DNA of 22,361 nucleotides from JAGPHI01 sp036661035. GTDB taxonomy: Bacteria; Bacillota; Clostridia; Oscillospirales; Ruminococcaceae. The notes below the pieces were generated by a model. The model worked only from the letters and a program-made list of their open reading frames with translations, was not told where the DNA came from and ran no database searches. The stretch lies in contig JAVWZM010000033.1 in NCBI GenBank assembly GCA_036661035.1, forward strand, positions 1-22,361, given 5' to 3'. Positions 6,514-14,617 of this stretch are shown here, piece by piece; the first letter of the stretch is position 1; each line of letters begins with the position of its first letter. A program made the position numbers and the translations under genes.

Positions 6514-7713
6514 TTATTCCTCTTTTTCTGTATTTTCTCTGAAAATCGGCGCATAGCTTGAATCCAGTGTTACCACCGTATAATAATTTGGATCTTTATT
6601 AAACGCACGCTCTTGTATTTTGTCTAATATTTCTCTGCGGCTCAGGGTGCAATCTACAGGCATTACCACGTCAAATATTAAGTTGGTGTGGCTTGGCCCC
6701 GTTACCATGCGAAAATCGTGCATGGAAAGCTCCGGTGCTATGGCTTTTACTTCGCTCATCATCCATTCGCGCATTGTACCCACGGCATCATCACCTGTAA
6801 GAATAGGATCGTAATGTATCACAAGCTTGATATTATCGTTTTCGTAGAAATCTCGTTCTATATTATCTATTATATCATGGCTTAAAAGCACGTCGTTTTC
6901 AGCCGCCATTTCCACATGCAGGCTGCCAAAGCATCTGCCGGGGCCGTAATCGTGTACCATTAAATCGTGTGTGCCCAAAACCCCGTCGTAGGAAAGCACC
7001 TTTTTTAATATGTAATTAATCAGCTCTGCGCTGGGTGCTGCACCAAGCAAAGGGTTTAGTGTATCGCGCACAATGCCAACGCCGCTGCATAATATAAATA
7101 TCGCCACAGCTACGCCCATATATCCGTCTAGGTTTACGCCGGAAATTTTTTGCACTATGCTTGCCAGCAATACCGCAAAGGTGGTAATAACGTCGTTGCG
7201 GCTATCGGCGGCTGTTGCCTCAAGGGTGGTGGAATTGATAATTCTGCCTATTGTTTTATTAAACATCGCCATCCACAGCTTAACGCCTATGGATAAAGAA
7301 AGCACCACAGCCACTGCCGCGCTAAACTCCACCTCGCTTGGGTTTATTATTTTTTGCACACCGCTTTTGGCAAGCTCTACGCCGATAAGCATTATCAGCA
7401 CCGCCACAGTAAGCCCCGACACATACTCTATGCGCGCATGGCCAAATGGGTGTTCTTTATCGGCAGGCTTTGACGAAAGCTTAAAGCCCACTAAGCTTAT
7501 CACGTTGGAGGACGCATCGGAAAGGTTGTTTACTGCGTCTGCGGATATGGCGATGCTGCCTGAGGCAAAGCCTATTACAAGCTTTGAAATACAAAGCGCA
7601 AGGTTGCATATAATGCCCACCACGCCAGCCAAACGGCCGTATGCGCCGCGCACCTTGATATCGTGCACAGCCTCGCTGTTTTTTATAAATGTTTTTATTA
7701 GTAGCTTTGTCAT
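6514..7713 (-). CDS. Cation diffusion facilitator exporter, Mn-type metal site
   Basis: 399 residues. Cytoplasmic membrane antiporter of the CDF family that exports divalent metal in exchange for protons. Membrane helices span about residues 28-215 and the cytoplasmic domain the rest. HPFGHARIEY (88-97) is the typical loop after helix 2. The transport site reads Asn62-xxx-Asp66 in helix 2 and Asp170-xxx-Asp174 in helix 5, the NxxxD/DxxxD pattern of manganese CDFs such as MntE rather than the HxxxD pattern of zinc transporters. The C-terminal part is longer than in minimal CDFs. The ATG at 7713 has an AAGGTG ribosome binding site. It is first in an operon with the aminotransferase and is divergent from the NYN gene. 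Family is sure; manganese is inferred from the site. Confidence 0.93.
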   Translation of the reverse strand: MTKLLIKTFIKNSEAVHDIKVRGAYGRLAGVVGIICNLALCISKLVIGFASGSIAISADAVNNLSDASSNVISLVGFKLSSKPADKEHPFGHARIEYVSGLTVAVLIMLIGVELAKSGVQKIINPSEVEFSAAVAVVLSLSIGVKLWMAMFNKTIGRIINSTTLEATAADSRNDVITTFAVLLASIVQKISGVNLDGYMGVAVAIFILCSGVGIVRDTLNPLLGAAPSAELINYILKKVLSYDGVLGTHDLMVHDYGPGRCFGSLHVEMAAENDVLLSHDIIDNIERDFYENDNIKLVIHYDPILTGDDAVGTMREWMMSEVKAIAPELSMHDFRMVTGPSHTNLIFDVVMPVDCTLSRREILDKIQERAFNKDPNYYTVVTLDSSYAPIFRENTEKEE

Positions 7714-7742
7714 TTTTACACCTTATTTTAAATATTCTTATC

Positions 7743-7771
7743 ATTATAAGGCTCTATGCGTAAAAATTCAA
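7743..7771 (-). promoter_or_regulatory. Promoter of the CDF-aminotransferase operon
   Basis: On the minus strand TTGAAT (7766-7771), 17-bp spacer, TATAAT (7743-7748). It lies back to back with the promoter of the plus-strand NYN gene: the two -35 boxes are 7 bases apart. Confidence 0.7.
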
Positions 7772-7778
7772 CTATTAT

Positions 7779-7807
7779 TTGCCTTTATTTTTTCTATGGC
7801 GTATAAT
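7779..7807 (+). promoter_or_regulatory. Promoter of the NYN-LOTUS gene
   Basis: TTGCCT (7779-7784), 17-bp spacer, TATAAT (7802-7807), followed by a roughly 35-base leader and the ribosome binding site GAAAGGGGGA before ATG 7850. Confidence 0.65.
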
Positions 7808-7849
7808 AATTGTACATAAAAGCAATCGAGGCTTTGAAAGGGGGACAAT

Positions 7850-8719
7850 ATGGAGGACACAGGCAAAATTATCGCACTTTTAATAGACGCTGAAAATGTT
7901 TCGCCAAAATATATTAAAACAATAGTAGACGAGGTAAGCATGCACGGCACGCCTGCATACAAGCGCATTTACGGCGATTGGACAGATCCTAATATGGTTA
8001 GCTGGAAAAAGGTGCTTTTAGAGCATAACCTTACTCCCATACAGCAATTTAGCTACACACAGGGCAAAAACGCGTCCGACAGTGCCATGATTATTGACGC
8101 TATGGATATCCTATACGCCAAAAATGTTGACGGCTTTTGCCTTGTAAGCAGCGATTCGGATTTTACGCGCCTTGCCGCGCGCCTGCGCGAAAGCCGCATG
8201 ATGGTTATTGGCATGGGCGAAAGCAAAACGCCAACAGCCTTTAAATCCGCCTGCGATATCTTTAAGTATCTGGACGTGTTAATGGGCATTAAGCCTGCTC
8301 TTGCAAAGGCAGCGGCAGCAAAAGCCAACGTCAACGTCAAAAAGCCGACACCTGTAAAAAGCACTGCCAAAAAAGCAGACCGCGGCGCAGTTGCCCTTTC
8401 GCCTGAGCCTATAGCAATAGAGCCTGTGCAAGAGCCTATTGCGGAGCCGGCGCACGAAGAGCAGCCGCAAAACGCCTTTGTTTCCCTTGAGGAAATTGTG
8501 CATAAAATAAGCGATATTATAGATATAGATTCCGACGAGGACGGATACATGCCCCTTTCCCAGGTGGGCATTATGCTTTCGCGCCTATTTGCGGATTTCG
8601 ATTCCAGAAACTATGGTTTTTCTAAGCTGCACAAGCTGATTAACGCTTCCTCGGTGTTTGAAACAAGCTATGAGCAATTGCCAAACGGCAGTAAAAATTT
8701 GTTGGTTAAAAACAAATAA
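7850..8719 (+). CDS. NYN (PIN-like) domain protein with C-terminal OST-HTH/LOTUS domain
   Basis: 289 residues. The N-terminal NYN/LabA-like domain (about 5-145) shows the acidic residues of the PIN-type nuclease fold: Asp13 and Asn16 in LIDAEN, Asp77 and Asp83 in ASDSAMIID, Asp102 and Asp104 in SSDSDFTRLA. A low-complexity linker rich in Ala, Lys, Pro and Glu (about 150-205) leads to an OST-HTH/LOTUS-type domain (about 207-285) with SLEEIVHKI, YMPLSQVGIML and NYGFSKLHKLI. Such NYN-LOTUS proteins are widespread in bacteria and are presumed to act on RNA, but their substrates are mostly unknown. The gene appears monocistronic and ends before a large terminator hairpin. Confidence 0.88.
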   Translation: MEDTGKIIALLIDAENVSPKYIKTIVDEVSMHGTPAYKRIYGDWTDPNMVSWKKVLLEHNLTPIQQFSYTQGKNASDSAMIIDAMDILYAKNVDGFCLVSSDSDFTRLAARLRESRMMVIGMGESKTPTAFKSACDIFKYLDVLMGIKPALAKAAAAKANVNVKKPTPVKSTAKKADRGAVALSPEPIAIEPVQEPIAEPAHEEQPQNAFVSLEEIVHKISDIIDIDSDEDGYMPLSQVGIMLSRLFADFDSRNYGFSKLHKLINASSVFETSYEQLPNGSKNLLVKNK

Positions 8720-9039
8720 TGCCTTGGGTTTCTGTGCGATACCGCGCCGCATTTTAGAGTGTGCCGCACCTTGGTGCATTGTTCCATGCATATGCCGTGT
8801 CGGCTTTTAAAATTACTTTTCATGTACACAAGGCTGCAAAAAATGGGCAATTATCTTTTTGCTCTATACTGAATATTTGGGTGCAAGACGAATAAAATTC
8901 AACGCTTTTTCAGCATAAATCCATACAAAATGGCTGCAAGCAAAACTTACGTTTTGTTTGCAGCCTTTTACATTATGTTTTATTCTTTTTGAATGTTGTA
9001 ATAAGCAAAGCATGATGTAAATAGTGCTATAAAATTATT
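8720..9039. other. 320-bp gene-free gap between convergent genes
   Basis: Separates the convergent NYN and ABC-exporter genes. It holds the strong hairpin described separately and a weak terminator-like element at 8794-8808 (GCCG, TGT loop, CGGC, then TTTT). A 12-bp palindrome-like GCACC-TT-GGTGC occurs at about 8766-8777. I see no convincing reading frame with a ribosome binding site on either strand and no tRNA. Confidence 0.6.
8932..8965. terminator. Bidirectional rho-independent terminator
   Basis: A 15-pair stem starting GGCTGCAAGCAAAAC with a TTAC loop and one G-U pair. Plus strand continues CCTTTTACATTATG and minus strand GCCATTTTG. It ends both the NYN gene and, in the other direction, the ABC-exporter transcript. 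Confidence 0.8.
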
Positions 9040-10791
9040 TTACAATAGCTTAGAGCCGTTCCAAAGCCTGTAATACACGCCTTTTTTTGCTAACAGCTCC
9101 TCGTGGCTGCCCTCCTCCAATATGCCGCTGTCCCCAAGCACCAAGATGCGGTCGGCGTTTTGGATAGTGGTAAGGCGGTGGGCAATGGTAAGCGTGGTGC
9201 GCCCCTTGGCAAGGCTTGCAAGGCTTTCGTTTACAAGCTGCTCGCTTTCGTTATCAAGGGCACTGGTGGCTTCGTCTAATATTAAAATCGGTGGGTTTTT
9301 AAGGAATACCCTTGCAATAGAAATGCGTTGCTTTTGCCCGCCCGAAAGCTTTACTCCGCGCTCGCCAACGTAGGAATTGTATCCGTCCTTTAGCCCCAAA
9401 ATAAATTCGTGCGCCCCTGCAAGCTTTGCGGCGGCATGCACTTCTTCTTCGCTTGCCTCGGGGCGTGCATAAGCGATATTGTCGTACACAGAGCCGCTGA
9501 AAAGATATACGTCCTGCTGAACAATGCCTATTGCTCCGCGCAAGGATTTAAGCGTTACGCCGCGCACGTCTTGCCCGTCTATAAGTATCTGCCCCGACGT
9601 TGCGTCGTAAAAGCGCGGGATAAGGTTGGTAAGTGTGGTTTTGCCGCCGCCCGACGGGCCTACCAGTGCCAGCTTTTCCCCCGCATGTATCTCTAGGCTT
9701 AAATGGTGCAACACGCGGTTATGGTCGTCGGGATATTCAAAGCTTACATCGTCAAACTTAATGTCGCCTTTTACTGCATTTAACGGTTTTGCGCCGTCCT
9801 CGTCTAAGATATCCACATCGGCGTCCATTATTTCGCAAAAGCGTTCAATGCCCGTAATGCCGCGCTGAAACTGCTCTGCAAACTCAATAATGCGACGTAT
9901 TGTAACAAGCAAGGTGCTTACATATAAAAGATACGCCACTAAATCTCCCGAGGATATAAGCCGCTTTGATAAAAACCAGCCCCCTGCCACGATAACCACT
10001 ATGTACATTACACCGTCAAAAAAACGTGTGGTTGTTTGGAAAAGCGACATGTATTTATAAGATTCCTTTTTAATGTCGAGAAAACGCGAATTGTCTTTTT
10101 CAAACTTTTCACATTCCTGCTCCTCGCCGCCAAACGCCTTTACCACACGCTCGCCCAAAAGGCTGTCCTCAAGGCGCGCGTTTAGCTCGCCAATATGTCT
10201 GCGCTGTTTACGAAAAGCCTCTTTTACGCGCTTATTAAAGCGCATACAGCAAAAATACATTATTGGTATAAAGCAAAATATTATTATAGTAAGCCACAAG
10301 TTGATATTTGCCAATATAATAAAGGAAACCGTGCCTTTAAGCAGTGCTATAAAAAATTCTTCCGGGCAATGATGCGCAAACTCGGTAACGTCAAACAAAT
10401 CGTTTGTAATGCGCCCCATTATCTGCCCCACCTTGGTATTTGCAAAATAGCTGTCCGACAGCTTTTGCAGATGCTCAAAGGCATCACGGCGCATATCCGT
10501 TTCTATCTTTGCGCCCATTACATGCCCCATATTTGCCATAACATAGGCGGCGACACAGTCTATCATGCGCAGCACAAAATATATTAAGCCCATTTTCGCC
10601 ACAAGCGTCATGGAAAAAGCCACTGCGTCTTGGGTGGCGGCGTTGGTAAGCGTGCGCATTATCATGGGCAATGTAAGCTCGCATAAAGTGGTTAATGCCG
10701 CGCAAAATAAGTCTAGCGCAACCACGCCCTTATATCGTGACATATACGGTGCAAACCGCCCCATTGTAGATAAGGTTTTGCCTTTTTGCAT
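9040..10791 (-). CDS. MsbA/multidrug-type ABC exporter half-transporter
   Basis: 583 residues from ATG 10791, chosen because GGGAGGAC lies 7 bases upstream; an in-frame ATG at 10833 has no ribosome binding site. An N-terminal type-1 exporter membrane domain of six helices (about 20-305) is fused to a nucleotide-binding domain (about 335-580). The latter shows Walker A GPSGGGKTT, the Q-loop in IGIVQQDVYLFSG, signature LSGGQKQR, Walker B ILILDEATSALD and the H-loop IAHRL. One half-transporter gene with no partner nearby suggests a homodimer. Substrates of such exporters (lipids, drugs, peptides) cannot be read from sequence. It is last in a minus-strand series behind pncB, 138 bases downstream of that gene's stop, so it may have its own promoter. 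Confidence 0.93.
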   Translation of the reverse strand: MQKGKTLSTMGRFAPYMSRYKGVVALDLFCAALTTLCELTLPMIMRTLTNAATQDAVAFSMTLVAKMGLIYFVLRMIDCVAAYVMANMGHVMGAKIETDMRRDAFEHLQKLSDSYFANTKVGQIMGRITNDLFDVTEFAHHCPEEFFIALLKGTVSFIILANINLWLTIIIFCFIPIMYFCCMRFNKRVKEAFRKQRRHIGELNARLEDSLLGERVVKAFGGEEQECEKFEKDNSRFLDIKKESYKYMSLFQTTTRFFDGVMYIVVIVAGGWFLSKRLISSGDLVAYLLYVSTLLVTIRRIIEFAEQFQRGITGIERFCEIMDADVDILDEDGAKPLNAVKGDIKFDDVSFEYPDDHNRVLHHLSLEIHAGEKLALVGPSGGGKTTLTNLIPRFYDATSGQILIDGQDVRGVTLKSLRGAIGIVQQDVYLFSGSVYDNIAYARPEASEEEVHAAAKLAGAHEFILGLKDGYNSYVGERGVKLSGGQKQRISIARVFLKNPPILILDEATSALDNESEQLVNESLASLAKGRTTLTIAHRLTTIQNADRILVLGDSGILEEGSHEELLAKKGVYYRLWNGSKLL

Positions 10792-10899
10792 TAATAGTCC
10801 TCCCGTTGGGGCTTTTAGCGATAATATCAGCATGTTGCAAAAAACGATATGTTTACAGCATGCTATATTAAAGCCGTCTATCCCCTTGTTGATAAGCGT

Positions 10900-10914
10900 A
10901 GCGCAAATTGCGCT
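10900..10914. repeat. 15-bp palindrome between pncB and the ABC exporter
   Basis: AGCGCAA-A-TTGCGCT, perfect 7-bp arms. It can form only a short hairpin (AGCGC, AAATT, GCGCT) and no T-run follows on the minus strand, so it is a weak terminator candidate at best and may be an operator. Confidence 0.5.
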
Positions 10915-10929
10915 TAAGGTTAAAGGTAT

Positions 10930-12381
10930 TTATCTGCCAAATTCCGTAAGCAGACGGTTTCGCTCGTCCCATAGCTTTCGCGATAAATCCACATAATATC
11001 TATGTGGATTTTCAAAGCGAGTTACCTCGTCCCATAATGTGTCTATCTGCTTTGCGCAGAAAGCGCGTATATCGCAAAGCTTTGGCAGGTCATATACTCG
11101 CTTGCCGTTTTCGTAAATGACGGTGCTTAAAAGCTCGGCATGGACATTTGTAAAGGTGCGCGTTTTCCACGTTTGCACAGGATCAAACAAAGATATTCCA
11201 CCATCTGTGCTTACGCTCTCGTCCCACATGGTAATATAATCTGCCATTGCCTTGCCTGTTTCGTTGTCGTAAATACGCCACAGCTTTTTAAGATGAGGCA
11301 AGGTTATCTTCTCGGCAGACTCGCTTAATTTTATCTTTGGTATATATTCGCCGTTTTCCTTTACGGCGGCAAGCTTGTACACTCCGCCAAACACAGGGTC
11401 GCTTTTGCTGGTAATCATGTTTTCGCCAATGCCGAAAATTTCAACGCATTCCCCAAGCAAAATCAAAAATCTCACAATGTATTCGTCCAATGAATTAGAC
11501 GCGCAAATAGGCACGTCGCTATACCCTGCCTCGTTCAAAATCGCCCTCGCCTTTTTAGACAGATAGGCGATATCTCCCGAATCTATACGTATGCCCTTTG
11601 GCCTTATGCCCATAGGCTTCAGCACCTCGTCAAACACCTTAATGGCATTTGGCACGCCGCTTTTTACCACGCTATAGGTGTCTACAAGAAGTACACAATT
11701 GTCTGGATATAACTCTGCGTAGTTTTTAAATGCTTCATATTCGCTGCCAAACATTTGCACCCAGCTATGCGCCATAGTGCCAAGTGCCGGTATGCCGAAA
11801 AGCCTGTCTGCCATTACGCATGCCGTGCCTGCCACGCCGCCGATATATGCGGCTCTTGCGCCAAGCACAGCGGCGTCGTACCCTTGGGCACGGCGAGAGC
11901 CAAACTCCATTACCGCGCGCCCACCAGCCGCACGCACAATGCGGCTTGTTTTGGTGCAAATAAGGCTTTGGTGGTTAAAGGTAACAAGCAAAAGCGTTTC
12001 AATAAGCTGTGCCTCAATGCAAGGCCCCTCCACAGTAACAATAGGCTCGCCGGGGAAAATAGGCGTGCCCTCACGCACTGCCCATATATTACAGTGAAAC
12101 TCAAAATGTCGCAAATAATTTAAAAAGCCATCTGAAAAACAGCCCTTTTCCGCAAGATACGCTACATCGTCCTCGCTGAAATGCAAATCGTCTATAATAT
12201 TGCAAAATTGCTCAAGCCCTGCCATTATGGCAAAGCCGCCCTCGTCGGGTATTTTGCGAAAAAACATATCAAACACGGCAATTTTGTCGGTATAGCCTTT
12301 TTCAAAATATCCACCTGCCATGGTTAGCTCGTAAAAATCCATCAATAGCGTAAGATTGCGTTCGCTGGTAATATTAGTCAT
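10930..12381 (-). CDS. pncB: Nicotinate phosphoribosyltransferase
   Basis: 483 residues, normal length for the Gram-positive form. It converts nicotinate and PRPP to nicotinate mononucleotide in NAD salvage (Preiss-Handler route), using ATP. Recognisable stretches: LLMDFYELTMAGGYF at the N-terminus, EFGSRRAQG, the active-site His in LGTMAHSWVQ that is phosphorylated in this family, IRIDSGDIAYLSKKAR, and the phosphate-binding FGIGENMITSKSDPVFGGVYKL-like region. The C-terminal extension is typical of the Firmicute type. ATG 12381 has ACGGAGG upstream. It lies 31 bases after the C92 amidase stop, so they are probably co-transcribed. No other NAD gene is in the window. Confidence 0.95.
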   Translation of the reverse strand: MTNITSERNLTLLMDFYELTMAGGYFEKGYTDKIAVFDMFFRKIPDEGGFAIMAGLEQFCNIIDDLHFSEDDVAYLAEKGCFSDGFLNYLRHFEFHCNIWAVREGTPIFPGEPIVTVEGPCIEAQLIETLLLVTFNHQSLICTKTSRIVRAAGGRAVMEFGSRRAQGYDAAVLGARAAYIGGVAGTACVMADRLFGIPALGTMAHSWVQMFGSEYEAFKNYAELYPDNCVLLVDTYSVVKSGVPNAIKVFDEVLKPMGIRPKGIRIDSGDIAYLSKKARAILNEAGYSDVPICASNSLDEYIVRFLILLGECVEIFGIGENMITSKSDPVFGGVYKLAAVKENGEYIPKIKLSESAEKITLPHLKKLWRIYDNETGKAMADYITMWDESVSTDGGISLFDPVQTWKTRTFTNVHAELLSTVIYENGKRVYDLPKLCDIRAFCAKQIDTLWDEVTRFENPHRYYVDLSRKLWDERNRLLTEFGR

Positions 12382-12412
12382 AATTAACCTCCGTTTCGCC
12401 GATTGCGGCTTT

Positions 12413-12952
12413 TTATTTATCCTTTAAGGCATCTGCACTAAAATCTTTAAAGCTGCCCTCGTACAAAAGCGGCAAGCCAAGCGCGCACATATCCATTGCA
12501 TTTACAAGGCTTGTATCTTTATCAAAATGCACAAAGCCGTCTATCATATCCGCCACAAAGCCAACGCAAGTAAAGTGGCGCACGCGATGGCTTGGCTTGC
12601 CTAAATAATATGCAAAGCAATTTATCATGCCGTATTTATACCATTTTGGCTTTTCTAAAAATGGCGCAAGGCGCTTTGCAAATATATCCGCCTCTTCCCC
12701 TGTAAGCTCCAGCTTATACACAAGCATACGGCCATTTGGGTGATGATTATAAAAATGCGTGCCAAAGCCCTTTGTAATAAAGCCCGATGGATACAAGGTA
12801 TATGTAAATTTGCGTCCAAAGGAATACATAGGGTTTAGGCTTTTGTCGTAAGACAGCCCTGCGTGGGCGTAGGGCGCATTGCCTGTAAAATGGCTGATAA
12901 ACTTAGAAAACCCGGTACCGGACTGCGTTACCACCAGATAAACAATTTGCAT
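12413..12952 (-). CDS. Permuted papain-like (YiiX/C92-type) hydrolase
   Basis: 179 residues, cytoplasmic in appearance with no signal peptide. It matches the permuted NlpC/P60 (YiiX/YebB, peptidase C92) pattern: His30 in APYAHAGLSYD followed by MYSFGRK, and Cys129 in RHFTCVGFVADMI, with the Cys after the His as in permuted members. GGF/SGF-type and KYGMINCF (the YNYLG-like segment) also fit. Members are thought to be amidases or acyl-transfer enzymes on lipids or peptides; the substrate here is unknown. ATG 12952 has AAGGGGAG upstream. It sits between dacF and pncB on the same strand, with a long hairpin in the 81-base gap after dacF. Confidence 0.72.
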   Translation of the reverse strand: MQIVYLVVTQSGTGFSKFISHFTGNAPYAHAGLSYDKSLNPMYSFGRKFTYTLYPSGFITKGFGTHFYNHHPNGRMLVYKLELTGEEADIFAKRLAPFLEKPKWYKYGMINCFAYYLGKPSHRVRHFTCVGFVADMIDGFVHFDKDTSLVNAMDMCALGLPLLYEGSFKDFSADALKDK

Positions 12953-12979
12953 ATTGCACTCCCCTTAATACATAGCGCA

Positions 12980-13023
12980 TTAGGCAATGTAAAATGCATC
13001 TCGTACATTTTACCATTGCCTAA
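12980..13023. repeat. Long hairpin between dacF and the C92 hydrolase gene
   Basis: Arms TTAGGCAATG-TAAAATG and CATTTTA-C-CATTGCCTAA pair over 17 bp with one bulged base and a 9-base loop. On the minus (coding) strand it is followed by TGCGCTATG, without a T-run, so it does not look like a simple terminator. It ends about 15 bases before the ribosome binding site of the C92 gene. Confidence 0.75.
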
Positions 13024-13033
13024 CTTAAATGTA

Positions 13034-14404
13034 TTATTTTCTGTTTTTATTGTTAAACGCCGGCTTTGTTTTTTTATGACGATTATGCTGCACCACAGCC
13101 ACACAAACATAGCCTAAAAGCGTAATGACGCTTACCACCATTACCACACGGAAATACGTGCTTTTTAAGAAATCTGTTGTTTTAGATATTATAAACAGCA
13201 CGGTGTTTCGATGAACGTCCTCACCTGCCAATAAATCCACAGTGCCTATTACTTCGCCCGCAAGGCTTAATGTAACCTTGCCCATAATATCGCCCTGCTT
13301 TATGGGTGCATTTACACTTTTGGGCAGCATGTACTTCTTTTGCAGTACGGTTTCGTCGGATTCCTTTGGCAAAATAGTTTTCATTTCTTCTGCGGGAAAC
13401 AGCCTTAATACATCTGTTTCTCTGGAATATTTTACCTTAATTTCATTTATTGCCGAAAGAGGATCAAGGGCAGGACGCACCTCAAAGTTTTTAAACGCCC
13501 AGTCGCATAAATCCGCTGTATCGTGAAAAGAATAGGCATAGCCGTCCTCCGGTGGGTCCCATGGACAGCCAAGCACCACGTTAAGATATGTCATGCCGTT
13601 TTCGGTGGCGGTGGAGATAAAATTGCGCCCTGCGTTTTCGGTAGAGCCTGTTTTAATGCCCTTGATATAGTCGCGGTGAATACCTGCCGTTTTACTGCTT
13701 TGCATTAAATTGGTAGTATAAATAGTGTACGCGCTATTTGGCTTTGAGGCAAATTCCGCCGTTGGGTGCTTATTGGTAAATGGCATTTCGTAGCTATTGC
13801 TGCCCACCACCGCTTTGAAAAGCTCGTGTGTCCAGCACTGCTGCGCTATCAAAAATAAATCTCGCGCGGTAGAATAATTGTTTTTCTCCATACCCTCAAG
13901 GCCGTGAGGGTTGGTGAAATTGGTATTTTTGCAGCCTAGCTGTGCGGCTCTGGCGTTCATCATGGCGTAAAAGTTTTCAAGGTTGCCGTTGCCCACATGA
14001 AATGCGGCTATGGCAGCCGCCTCGTTGCCGCTTGGCAAAAGCATGGCGTATAATAAGCTGCGTGCGGTCACTTGCTCGTATGGGCGTATATCTGCCGTGG
14101 AGCCTCCGCCGCCAACCACAGGATATACATACAGCCCAGGATCGGCGTATATTATGGTGCTGTCCATTGCCTCGGGCGGTACTGCCTCCATAAACAAAAG
14201 GGAGGTCATCAGCTTTGTAAGGCTTGCTACACTGCGCTTTTCGTCGGGGTTTTTCTCGTACAATACAAGGCCTGTGTCTAGGTTCACCATGTATGCGCTT
14301 GCCGCTGTAATTTCAAATGGGGGCGTAAAGCCGGCGGCAAAAGCAGTCAGCGAAAAAGAAATACAAATTATTAGCACAAAAACAATGGAGAACAGTTTTT
14401 TCAT
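13034..14404 (-). CDS. dacF: D-alanyl-D-alanine carboxypeptidase (DacF/PBP5 family)
   Basis: 456 residues. Trims the terminal D-Ala from peptidoglycan stem peptides outside the membrane. Signal peptide 1-23 (AFA end). Catalytic motifs of the S11 family: SxxK as Ser61-Leu-Thr-Lys64 in VASLTKLMT, SxN as Ser125-Gly-Asn127 in LPSGNEAA, and KTG as Lys251-Thr-Gly253 in GIKTGST. The C-terminal PBP5-type beta domain covers about 310-405, and a hydrophobic segment near 415-437 followed by a basic tail anchors it. This true transmembrane anchor differs from the amphipathic helix of E. coli PBP5. ATG 14404 has AAAGGAA upstream. It is first of the minus-strand run toward pncB. The symbol dacF is by family resemblance. 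Confidence 0.93.
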   Translation of the reverse strand: MKKLFSIVFVLIICISFSLTAFAAGFTPPFEITAASAYMVNLDTGLVLYEKNPDEKRSVASLTKLMTSLLFMEAVPPEAMDSTIIYADPGLYVYPVVGGGGSTADIRPYEQVTARSLLYAMLLPSGNEAAAIAAFHVGNGNLENFYAMMNARAAQLGCKNTNFTNPHGLEGMEKNNYSTARDLFLIAQQCWTHELFKAVVGSNSYEMPFTNKHPTAEFASKPNSAYTIYTTNLMQSSKTAGIHRDYIKGIKTGSTENAGRNFISTATENGMTYLNVVLGCPWDPPEDGYAYSFHDTADLCDWAFKNFEVRPALDPLSAINEIKVKYSRETDVLRLFPAEEMKTILPKESDETVLQKKYMLPKSVNAPIKQGDIMGKVTLSLAGEVIGTVDLLAGEDVHRNTVLFIISKTTDFLKSTYFRVVMVVSVITLLGYVCVAVVQHNRHKKTKPAFNNKNRK

Positions 14405-14433
14405 ATAGAAATTCCTTTAAAAAAATGGTAGAA

Positions 14434-14462
14434 TATATAGTATGGCACAAAGCTCATGTAAA
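14434..14462 (-). promoter_or_regulatory. Candidate promoter of dacF
   Basis: On the minus strand TTTACA (14457-14462), 17-bp spacer, TATATA (14434-14439). The region is AT-rich, so this is only a reasonable candidate. Confidence 0.45.
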
Positions 14463-14617
14463 TATATGCAAATGGCAAAAGTTTTTAGCTTTATTGCACA
14501 AAATATAAGTGCTATTATTGTAGATACAATAGATTACCTTTTATTATAACAGAATTTATAAGAATATGAAAGATATTCCCTCCGTTTTCACAATTAAGAT
14601 AGGCGCGGGGAAAAGCG

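Noticed and set aside
7073..7819. Long open frame (248 codons) on the plus strand, opposite the CDF gene
   Set aside because: It is antisense to a clear membrane transporter, is Ser/Thr/Ala-rich with no family features, and has no ribosome binding site. It is a by-product of the codon use of the real gene.
8053..8571. 172-codon open frame on the minus strand within the NYN-LOTUS gene
   Set aside because: Antisense shadow of a well-supported gene; its composition mirrors that gene's Ala/Lys-rich linker.
10791..10833. Upstream ATG at 10833 as the start of the ABC exporter
   Set aside because: It has no ribosome binding site, whereas ATG 10791 has GGGAGGAC at the right distance and the added 14 residues are not family-like.
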